Shown one piece after another: positions 23,683 to 33,800 of a DNA stretch of 64,000 nucleotides. The position numbers and the translations under genes were made by a program. The first letter of the stretch is position 1. Each line of letters begins with the position of its first letter. The stretch lies in assembly GCF_000247695.1 (NCBI RefSeq), contig NW_004624784.1, forward strand, positions 14,367,555 through 14,431,554, written 5' to 3'. Origin of the DNA: Heterocephalus glaber. Its lineage: Eukaryota; Chordata; Mammalia; Rodentia; Bathyergidae. Below the pieces are notes generated by a model. That model was given only the letters and a program-made list of their open reading frames with translations. It searched no databases and had not been told where the DNA came from.

Positions 23683-24074
23683 TGTAGCAGACCAGAGGAG
23701 AATTGAGGCCTAATTGGCCTCCTCTGTGAGCACAAAGGAGAAAGGCTGCACTCTGGGGTGATTCATGTTACCCAGTTCTAGGGAAATTTAAAACAGCTGA
23801 GGTTAAGTTGTTTACCGGACAAGTAAGATTGAGGGTGGGAGAGGGTGGGAGACAGACAAATCTTCTGTTACTTTGATTGTTAGGGCTCCTATTGGGTGAT
23901 AAAAGTGAGGTGAGCTAAAGGCTCTGGGCCCTTCTGCCCCTCTGGGCTCCACATGTTAAACTCACTCTGTGTCTCTTTGTCATTCATTCCTGTTTGCCCC
24001 TGGGTCAGGGAGAACAAAGTAGCTGGTCTAGGTCCCAGAGTAAGGAGCAAGGTTGGCCCAGAGGATCTGCTACA
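23683..24074 (+). mobile_element. Endogenous retrovirus LTR (class II-like)
   Basis: This 392-bp segment opens with TGTAGCAG and closes with the perfect inverse CTGCTACA, the TG...CA termini of a retroviral LTR. A lysine-type primer-binding site follows 2 bp later. A TATA-like GATAAAAG lies near 23900. No partner 3' LTR or coding region is seen downstream; internal sequence fades by about 24190, so it is a truncated proviral remnant. Class II (ERVK-like) is inferred from the primer-binding site. Confidence 0.75.
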
Positions 24075-24076
24075 GG

Positions 24077-24097
24077 TGGCACCCCAGTGTGGGGCTC
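24077..24097 (+). other. Degenerate tRNA-Lys primer-binding site
   Basis: TGGCACCCCAGTGTGGGG followed by CTC sits 2 bp after the LTR end. It resembles the Lys1,2-type site of betaretrovirus-like elements (TGGCGCCCAACGTGGGG), with a few CpG-decay style differences. It fixes the orientation as + and the LTR as a 5' LTR. Confidence 0.7.
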
Positions 24098-24190
24098 AGA
24101 GCCCTGGCTCCAACAGGGATCTGAGATGAGGTGACCTACAGATCATTATTCACTAAATTAAAATAGGCAAAAATTAAAACTCCCACATTT

Positions 24191-24276
24191 GGGCCAGAGA
24201 TTTAGCTCAGTGATTCCACCGCCTGCCTCGCAAATCCAAGGTCCAGAGTTCAATCCTTGGTACCAAAAAAAAAAAC
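24191..24276 (+). mobile_element. ID-type SINE
   Basis: GGGCCAGAGATTTAGCTCAG head, intact tRNA-like body, and a GGTACC-A(n) tail ending near 24276. It is followed by a diverged B1-like copy at about 24452-24575. Confidence 0.85.
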
Positions 24277-24647
24277 CAGCCCATATTTCAAATACACTTC
24301 CTTCACCCACTACATACATGAAATGCAAAGAAAAATTATATTCAGAAAAAATAGAACACTATAACCTATGTAACAGTCCTACAGTGTACATAAAGAAATA
24401 CCACATTTCAATGCTTTACAAAAGTAGATTTCAAATGCAGCTAAAAATGAGCCACTGGGGCCCAGTGGCACATGCCTGTAATTCCTGAAATCTAGGAAGC
24501 CAAGGTAGGAGGACTGTAATTTTGAGCCTAGCCTCGGCAATTTAAGAGTCTGTCTCGAAATACAAAATAAAAAAGGTCTGGATGTGTAATTCAAGGATAG
24601 GCTTTAAACATCTCAGAAGTCCAGTGAGTAAAACAATTTGTTCAGGG

Positions 24648-25816
24648 TGGATGTGGGACTGAGTTAAAGGGATGTAAGACCGAGGGCCTTACCAAACGCT
24701 CCGAGGAGCTGAATGCAGCAAAGAACACCCAGGAAGGTGTGAGACCAAAGCGACTCCATTTTGCTAAAATCCACCATTCCCCTAGCCTCTCACAAATTAA
24801 TGGTTAAAATGTGTTTGCTCTGGGACAGAAGATACAATCTGTAACTAACCAAAGTTCCTAAATTAATTACTCAGCCATCTGTTTGCCCGGAACTGATGTT
24901 CCAGGCACCACAATTTTTAGAACAAGCTGCAAATGTCTGCTGACCATCAGTACGTGACAGTCGACCACCAACCTTTGTCCTTCTTTTCCCTCGTAAAACC
25001 TACATGTAGCCACCCCTCAACCCCCCCCCCATGAGCCTAGCCAATCAGAAATGTACACTTCATGCTTGCTAAATGCCGACCAATCATGTAACTGCTAAAT
25101 GGAAAATCTCCAAACCTTGCTGTAACTTCTATAAAAACCCCGCCAATTTGAAATTCGGGGCACTCAATTCTGATCTGCTGCGTCGGTGACGGTTGAGAGC
25201 CCCTGCTCGAGCTTGAATAAACGACCCTCGTGTGCTTGCATCGGGAACGGCTTCCTGGTGGTCTTTGGGACTTTGCAATCAGGGCACAACAAAGGAACAC
25301 ACCGGACAAGTTGGAAAGTAAAACAGACCTTCATTAGTCTGGCCAGACGGCACTCCCAAAGCAAAGTAGCTGAGAGAGGCAACTGGCTCAGAGTCCGAGG
25401 CTGTTCTTATAGGGGGTTGAGGGGGAAGTTAACATATAGAATTAAAGAAAAGGGACAAAGGTTAGTGGTCGACTGTCACATATTGATGGTCAGCAGACAT
25501 TTGCAGATTGTTCTATAGATTGTGGTGTCCGGAACATCAGTTCCAGGCAAACAAGGAGTTGAATAGTTTACTTTGGGACTTTAGGTCTGTTACAGATTTT
25601 ATCTAGTGTCCCAAAACTAACAAGCATCTTTATCCATTAACTCACATTCAATCACAGTTGGGGCTAGGAGGTTTTATGATTACAGAGTTATGCAGTTCCA
25701 CAGGGAGTGTCAAGGATAACACCCCAAACCTGGAGGGATGAATTTGACGGGAGCTGTTGTGAAAAAGAGGGGATTTCATGTGTTGAGTTCCATTTTACAC
25801 ATGCCACGCTCACACA
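24648..25816 (-). mobile_element. ERV LTR in minus orientation, split by a nested LTR
   Basis: On the minus strand this reads TGTGTGAGCG... from 25816, through blocks shared with the nested LTR (GAACTGATGTTCC, CTGCAAATGTCTGCTGACCATC, GACAGTCGACCAC), to 25292. It then resumes at 24737 with CTTCCTGGGTGTTCTTTG, which matches the U5 of the nested LTR, and seems to end near 24648. The outer ends are approximate; I found no clean target-site duplication for this copy. Confidence 0.6.
24738..25291 (+). mobile_element. Solo ERV LTR nested inside an inverted relative
   Basis: A 554-bp LTR begins TGTGAGACC and ends GGGCACAACA. It is flanked by a 4-bp target-site duplication AAGG (24734-24737 and 25292-25295), the length expected for gammaretrovirus-like (ERV1) integration. 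It shows a TATA-like CTATAAAAACC near 25130, AATAAA near 25217 and a poly-C tract at about 25018-25030. No internal region is attached, so it is a solo LTR. It lies inside the U5 part of a related LTR on the other strand. Confidence 0.8.
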
Positions 25817-27600
25817 GCAGCTGAACACTGGTTAGGGAAACAATTTCCTAAGCCAAATTGCAGAGGGCTAAAAAGTTAATAGTCAAGCAGGTGTTTTACA
25901 CTACTCTACACAGTTCTGCAGTGCTGAGGGTGGAATACAAAGCCTTGTCCATACAGGTTAGTGCCTGAGCAGCTTTGGAATAAATGAGCGGAATGTGTGC
26001 CTGGGTCCATCCAGGGTTCAGTTTGACAGAACGAAAGGTCTTGGAAGGGCAAGTGAAGTAAGAAGGTGCCTTGAGAGTGTTGTTGGTGTATACCTGACAG
26101 TGGATTTTGAAGTGAAACCAAAAAGGCCTAGACCTAGTGCAGGGCTTCTTAAACTTGAGCAGCATGAGAATCCTTGGAAGGGCTCCTTAAAGCACACCTG
26201 GCTGGGTCCCACCCTGAGAGTTTCCCATTCAGTGGGGCTAGGCTGGGGCTGAGAATCTGTATTCCTAGCAAGCTCACTATGTTGACACTGTGGGTCTGGG
26301 GTAGGGGACATGCTTTGTTTTTGCGTGCGTGGGGCACTGTTTGGGTTTTTTGTTGTTGTTGCTTGTTTTTTTGAGACAGGGTCTTGCTATGTAGTTCAGG
26401 ATGGCCTTGAACTTATTATGTAGCCCAGGCTGGCCCCAAACTTGTGGTGATTCTCCTGCCTCAGCCCTCCCAAGTGCTGGGACATGTGCCACTATGCCCA
26501 AGATAATGTCCTGAAAACTACCACTTAGGGAGAGTACCCGGAAGCAGGCAGATGTTTAATTTTCTGAGTGAAAGGAAGGAATCTTCAGATATGATGTCTC
26601 CCTGCAGTTACAGTCCAGATGAAAGGTAGGGCCACATGAGGGGACGGAAGGTGGTAAGAATAGAGCTTCACAGTTTGGATTCAATGTAGGAACAATTTGG
26701 GGGAACAAGGCCAGGATTGACCCTGACAAGGGAATGAGAGAACAAGGTATTGAGCATTACAAGGGTCACCAAAATAAATCACTACTAGGCCTCGGGTTGC
26801 AGCTCAGTGGTAGAGTGTGTGCTTACCATGCACAAGGCCCTGGGGTCAATCTCCAGCACCAGGGTGGGAAAAGAATCCTGTGTGGTAGAGGTTGGGGTGC
26901 CGCGGGCAGCTCCAACAGGGAGTCAGTATTCTGCTTGGAGTCTAATTTTTGGGCCTGAATTCTGTAGAAGCGACCACGTACGGCCCCACGGACATGTTAG
27001 CCCATACTGGTTAGCGCAAGAGAACAAAATCTAAGAATTCTGGACCGGAAGCCAGCTCTGGCTCCTTCTACAAGCAAGGCCTGGGCTAGGACTCGGGTTT
27101 TGTGGGGGATCTCTAGGGAGGGAATCCAGGCCTGAGAAAGAACAAGTCACCTTGGACTCTAAGAGAAGCAGGATAAACAGGCTGCTGATTCTGGGAGAAA
27201 TGGCTTGCAAAGAATTAAACATTCTACTACTTTTACATATTTAAAGTACCCGCCAACCCTCAGCAACGATCCTGCAAGCTGTTTCTCCTTTGCAGGAGCA
27301 GCACTCAAAGCACTCTGTGGTGATTAGATGTTAGATCGCACGTCCTCCAGCGGGTGTTCCTCTGAAGACTGCGCACACATGAAAGCTAGAGGTGTTAACT
27401 CCGCTACTAAACTCCTGTGAGACCTTCCAGGGAGCTCCTTACCGGCCCTTTCTTTCTCGTTTGTAAAACGCCAACGATGACACACCACAAATCAAAGATT
27501 CAGTGTGGTCATTACTGCAGGACAAACAGTGCGCCTTCTGTAAATATCAGGATTTGTTACTTTGCCAATGGCCAGAGATGTATGTGGTCTGTGGTGCTAA
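25817..27600. repeat. Intergenic DNA upstream of CENATAC
   Basis: I see a B1-like SINE in antisense at about 26370-26500 and an older ID copy at 26786-26868 (+). The rest (25817-26340, 26510-26780, 26870-27600) has no recognisable repeat and no exon I can support. Confidence 0.55.
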
Positions 27601-27885
27601 CTGGCGCGCACTCTTTCCCGTGCGCCCGCAGAGCGCTACTAGGTCTTTCACTGTCGGAACAGCCTCTGGGCCGCAGGCTCTGCTGGGTGGCCCTGGGAGG
27701 GGAGTGAGGGGTAGGCGGAGTCGATAAATAGTCTGCGCAGCCGCAGAACATATTGCAGTGGCGCCTACCAGCCACTAGAAACCTCAGGAGCCGCTGGATT
27801 CGCCCCGCCCCCGAGGTCAAGGGTCAGGGGTCAGCGGATGGCGAAAGATCTGCTACAAGTGGTGGAGATCCGAGTTCCTGGCCCT
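27600..27885 (+). promoter_or_regulatory. CENATAC: CENATAC CpG promoter and 5'UTR
   Basis: CpG-rich, repeat-free sequence precedes the CENATAC start and the CpG density continues through exons 1 and 2. It includes GC boxes such as CCCCGCCCCCG near 27800-27811 and a TATA-less context. The exact start site is not visible. Confidence 0.6.
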
Positions 27886-30800
27886 ATGGCGTCGCCGCAG
27901 CGCTGTCCTCTGTGCCGCCAGACCTTCTTCTGTGGTCGCGGGCACGTCTACAGCCGCAAACACCAGCGGCAGCTGAGGGGGGCTTTGGAGCGGTTTCTGC
28001 CCCAAGTACGGACGCGGAGCTGGGGTGGCCGGGGATGCGGTGCAGTGTCCTGAGGCCCCGAGGCACTGTGATTTTGGCCCGAACCCCTGGAGCCTATCCG
28101 ACCTCTCCCGCAGGTGGAGGCCGCCCGCAAGGCCGTCCGCGCTACTCAGGTGGAGCGTTATGTACCTGAGCACGAGAGGTGCTGCTGGTGCCTCTGCTGC
28201 GGCTGTGAAGTGCGGAAACACCTGAGCCACGGCAACCTGACGGTACTGCACGGGGCGCTGCTGGAGCATCTGGCCAGGTGACAGCCCCCCACCCCCGCCC
28301 TGGCACAGATGCAAATCTGTGTAGGAGGAAGGATTGGGGTAGCTTTATGATTTGATCAGGGTATGTGGATTGCAGGGATTGCTAACCTTAGGGGTAGGGG
28401 ACTTGTGGCTCCCGTGGTCCCAGTGTTGTGGGCGTTCTAGCTGGGAAATCTAGCTCGCTCACCGCCCATCAACTCACTTCCTTTTTGCAAGAAGGGACAC
28501 GAGATCTTCAAGAGATTGGTAGTAGTATTCCTCTATCTGCCTCGCCCAAGTTAGGAATCCAGATATCGTTCTACATCACTCCCTAATGCTTATGTACCTG
28601 AGTACTGCTTTTTAGTCTCCATCCTCTCCTTTCTCAGCCCAGAGCACAAGAAAGCGACCAACAGATTCTGGTGGGAGAACAAGGCTGAGGTCCAGATGAA
28701 AGAGAAGTTTCTGATCTCCCCCCAGGACTATGCACGGTAAGTCACTGGTTATGAAAGTGAATTCTCTGGATCTTTATCAGATACCAGGATTTTGTTTTTT
28801 GGTTTTGGTACTGAGGCTTGAACCCAGGGCCTTTGCACTGAGTTGCATCCCCACCATTATTATTATTATATTATCATTATTACTATTATTTGAGACAGGG
28901 TCTTGCTATGTAGTTCACGCTGGCCTTGAACTCACTATGTAGCACAACCTGGTCTTCAACTTGTGGCAGTCCTCCTGCCTCAGCCTCCCACAGGTCTAGG
29001 ATTACAGCCATATGCCACCACATCTGGCCAAGAACTTCTTTCTTTAATTTTTTAGACAGGGTCTCACTTTGTAGTTCAGGCTGGCCTTGAACTCACTATG
29101 TAGCTCAGGCTGGTCTCAAACTTGCAGTGAGCCTCCTGCCTCAGCCTCCTGAGTGCTGGAATCACAGGCGTGTGCCACTATGCCTGGTGAGAACTTCTTT
29201 AATTGGGAAGTTGATCAGGGACTTCGTAAGTGTCTACAGTCTTCATAGCCTTTATTATTCTAGACATTATATTGAACATACGTGCATGCCCACACAGATA
29301 CACAAATGTGATAGGCTTGGTGTTGCACATCTATAGTCCTAGCTCCTGGGAGAGGCTGAGGTAAGAGGATTGCTTCAGCCCAGGAGTTCAATGCTAGCCT
29401 AAACAGTGAGGCACCCCATCCCAACAAAAGAAAAAATATATATATATATGTAATAGAGTTAAGGTTTATAAGTGGGAGGTGGGAGCAACTAGAGAACAGT
29501 TATAATAAAAGTTGACTGCAATCAATTACTTAAAGAATAAAGTCCTTTAGGAATAGAAGAGGCTATTTGTGGTGCTTATTGGTCAGCTTGCCCACTGCTG
29601 GGACCAAAAGGCTATCAACCACAATGTTTTTGTTTTTGTTTTTTTTGGTACCAGGGATCAAACTCAGGACCTTGCGCTTGACCCACAGTGTTTTTTATTG
29701 GTACATTGTAGATATAAATAATAACATTTATCATAGGGAAATTGTACCTGTACATGATTACATCTTTTTTTATTTTTTATTTTTTGTTGGTACTGGGGAT
29801 CAAACTCAGGACCTTGAGCTTGCAAGGCAGGTGGTGGAACCACTGAGCTAAATCCCCGCCCCAATTATATCTTGATTCTTTTTTTCTTTTTTTTCTTTTT
29901 TTTTGGTACCAGGGATCGAACTCGGGTCCTTGGGCTTGCGCAGCAGGCGGCAAAACCACTGAGCTAAATCCCCAGCCCTTGATTCTTTTTTTTTTCCATT
30001 CCCCTCCCCTTCCTGTCTGCCCTTCTTCCCCTCCTTATTTACAAAAGCTTTGTTTCCATTTTTTCCTTCTTTTTTTTGTCCCTTCCTTCCTTTCCCCCTC
30101 CCCCCTTTTTGTGCCCCTCTTCATTTGAACATTTTCTTCCCATTTCACAATATCTATCATCCATTCTGGTTCTTATTTACACTTTTGGTTTCTCACACCA
30201 GAGAAACAATGTGATATCTAAACATGTGTGTCTAATTTATTTCACTTAAGAATATGTTCTCAAAGTGATCCATTTAATAAGAAATGTCTCAAGCTTATTC
30301 TTCTCTATGTCAGAATAGTACTCCATTGTATTAAAAATGCACATCTTCTTTATACATCCATCGGTTGATGGGCATTTAGGCTCTTTCCAAAGATTTAGCT
30401 ATTACTGTGATGCTATAAACATGGGTGTGCAGGGCTGGGGATTTAGCTCAGTGGTTCCGCCGCCTGCCTCGAAAGCGCAAGGTCCCGAGTTTGATTCCTG
30501 GTACCAAACAAAACAAAACAAAAACATGGTTGTGCATATATTACTGTAGTATGATGCTTTTATTTCAGGAAGATACCAAGAAGGGGAATAGCTGGGTCAA
30601 ATGAAACCTCTAGTCCTAGTATTTCTCTTTTTTGGTACCGGGAATTGAACTCAGGACCTTGCGTTTGCACAGCAGGCACTGGAACCACTGTGCTAAATCC
30701 CCAGCCCCTAGTTCTAGTTTTTTGAAGAATCTCCACACTGATTTCCACAGTGATTGCACCAGTCTACACTCCCACCAACAGTGGAGAAAGATTCCTTTTC

Positions 30801-33800
30801 CCCCACAACCCCTCCAGCATTTGTTATTGGTTGATTTCTCAACAGTCATTCTTTCTGGAGTGAGATGGAATCTCAGCATTGTTTTAATTTGCATCTCAAG
30901 AATGATCAGTGATATTGAACATTTTTTCGTATATTTGCTGTTTCTACCTCTTTATCTGAAAAGTGTGTATTCATTTCAGATGCCCATTTTTGAATTGAGT
31001 CTTTAAATGTGGGGGTCTGATTTTTTTGAGTTCTTTATTCTACACTGACTTTTTTTTTTTTGGTGCTGGGGATCAAACTCGGGACCTTGGACTTGGGAGG
31101 CAGGCGCCAGAACCACTGAGCTAAATCCCCAGCCCGAGTTCTTTATTCTAGATGTGAGTCCTTTGTCTGAGGAATAGCTGGCAAAAAGTTTTTCCCAGTC
31201 TGTGGGTTGTCTCCACTCTGTTGGTTTCTTTTGCTGTGCAAAAGCTTTTTGATAAGATGAGATCACAGTTTTTGAGTTTGTGATATTTCCTGTGCAATCG
31301 GGGTCTTGTTCACAAAGTCTTTGCTGACACCAATGTCTTCAAGAGTTCTACATATTCTCTCTTCCAGCAGATTGAGTGTTTCTGTTTTAAAATTTACATC
31401 TTTGATTCATTTTGAGTTAGTGCATGGTGAAAGGATATGGGTCTAGTTTTAATCTTAGGCAAGTGGAAAGCCCGTTTTTCTAGCACCATTTATTAAAGAG
31501 GCTTTCTTACAATGGAGGTGTTTGGCTCCTTTGTCAAAGATGAGGTGGCTGAGTATGTCTGGAGTTGTTCCTGCATCTTCCAATCTCTTTCATTGATCCT
31601 CTGGTCTGTTTTTTTGCCAGTACTATGCTGTTTTTATTACAGTAGCTTTGTAGTATAATGTCAAGTCAGGAATTATGATGCCCTCTGCCTTCCCTTTGTT
31701 ACCCAGAATTGCCTTTACTATTCTAGGTCTCTTCTGGTTCCAAATTAATTTTAGGATTGTTTTCTCTTAATTATATGAGATATGCTTTTTTTGTGTGTGT
31801 ACTGGGGATCGAACTCGGGACCTTTCACTTGCGAGGCAGGTGCCGGAACCACTGAGCTAAATCCCCAGTCCTAAGATATGCTATTATTTTGATCGGGATT
31901 GCATTAAATATGTGTAAGAATTTTGGAAGCAGGGCTATTTTCACTACATTGGTTCTTCCTACCCAAGAACAAGGAATATCTTTCTATTTTCTGATATCCT
32001 CTTTGATCTCTTTTTTCAAAGTACTGTAGTTTTCCATGTAAAGGCCTTTTACTTCCTTCATTAGGTTGATTCCTAGGTATTTCATTTTTTTGGCTACTAC
32101 TGTGTAAGTTATCACCCATAACTTAAATGGGGAATGGTTTTTTTGGCTCATGGTTTCAGAGGATCCAGTACAAAGTTAGCAGGCTCCATGGCAGAAGGGA
32201 ATGGCAGAGCAAAGCTGGTTAGTTCACAGTGGCTAGGAAGCAGAGCAGGGGACATTGCTGGAGAGGAAGGGGACAGGAACCAGATCCAGACCCCAAGATC
32301 ATGACTCTGTGACCCACCTAGTCACATCTAGAAGTTTGCTTTACTAAACCTCTAATTGGCTCTCAAGCCAATCAAGTTGACAGCTAAGGTTTACTGTCAC
32401 CTGGTGTGCCCACTTAGAGTAGTTCTGGACTTTGTTTTACTACCTCGTGGAGGGCCCTGAGAAACTGATGTGCAGGCAGCTGGTCAGTACAGGAAGAGTG
32501 TGGGCCCTGAACTGTTTCAGGAAGGGAAGACAGTTTGTTATGCTACTTTCGTTTTGTTTTGGTTCTTGGCAGTACTGGGGATTGAACCCAGGGCCTTCTC
32601 ACAAAACTACATCCCTTACATTCCTAGTCCCTCATCCCAGCCCTTTTTGTGGAGACAGGGTCTCCCTGAGTCACTAAGTTACCAAGACTACGCTCATGGG
32701 CTGGAGATTTAGCTCAGTGGTTCCGGCACCTGCTGCACAAGCGCAAGGTCCCAAGTTCGATCCCTGATACCAAAAAAAAAAAAGACTAGACTGACTTGTG
32801 ATTCTCCTGCATCAGCATCCCAGGGATTACAAATGTGTACCACAACACCTAGCACTGTGCCACTTTTAATTGGGACTATACTGAGATTATGGAGTGTGGA
32901 ACCTAAGGGGATGTCTGAGACAACAAGCTGCCTGAATTCTATTATCTTGCCTTCAGATCTGTGGTTCAGACCTGGAGAAGTAGGAAACTGAGAACAAAAA
33001 GCACTTACTCCTCAGCCTGACCCAGACCCACATCTTCTTTGTTCTCCTCTCACCCCTGGATTGAACCCAAGGGTGCTCTACCACTGTCCTACCTACTGGC
33101 CCTTTTATTTTTTGAGACAAGTTCTTGCTAAATTGCCCAGGCTGGCCTCAAACTTTCAAATGCTTTTTGGATGAGTGAATTAAAGACAGGTGAGTAGAGA
33201 GTTTAATAATAGAGAATTATGAGGATGGACTTTTGAACTTATATGGAGTGATTTCCAGGATATTTTTAAGTGAAAAAAGCAGGATATAAAAGAACATGTA
33301 AAAGAAAGATGGTTCATGCCTGTAATCCCAGCTGCTACTTGGAAGGCTGATGCAGGAAGATCACAAGATCTAAGCCAGTTTGGGCAACTTAGACAGAGTC
33401 TGGCTTATGTAGGTCAGACTGGCCTTGAACTTACTGTATACCCAGGCCGGCTTCAATCTCATAGCAATCCTCCTTTCTTAGCCTCCCAAGCATGCACCAC
33501 TGTGTCCAGCAAGAGACCCTGTCTTTTGTTTTGTTTTGTTTGGTACTGGGGATAGAACTTGGGACCTCGCACTTGGGAGGCAGGCGCTGGAAGCACTGAG
33601 CTAAATCCCTGGCCCAAAAAAGAGAATTTTTTAAGGGCTAGTGATTTGAGTCAGCACATAAGCCCTAGATTCAGTCGTCAGTACCACAAAAAAATAATAA
33701 AAAATAAAATATAGCTCAATGCTTGAGTGCTTACCTTAGCTTGGGTTCAATCTCCAACTTAATTATCCAAACGAAAAAAATCCTAATAAAATTATCCACA

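Noticed and set aside
27853..28314. 153-codon minus-strand frame over CENATAC exons 1-2
   Set aside because: It arises from CpG-rich coding sequence on the other strand; no family resemblance.
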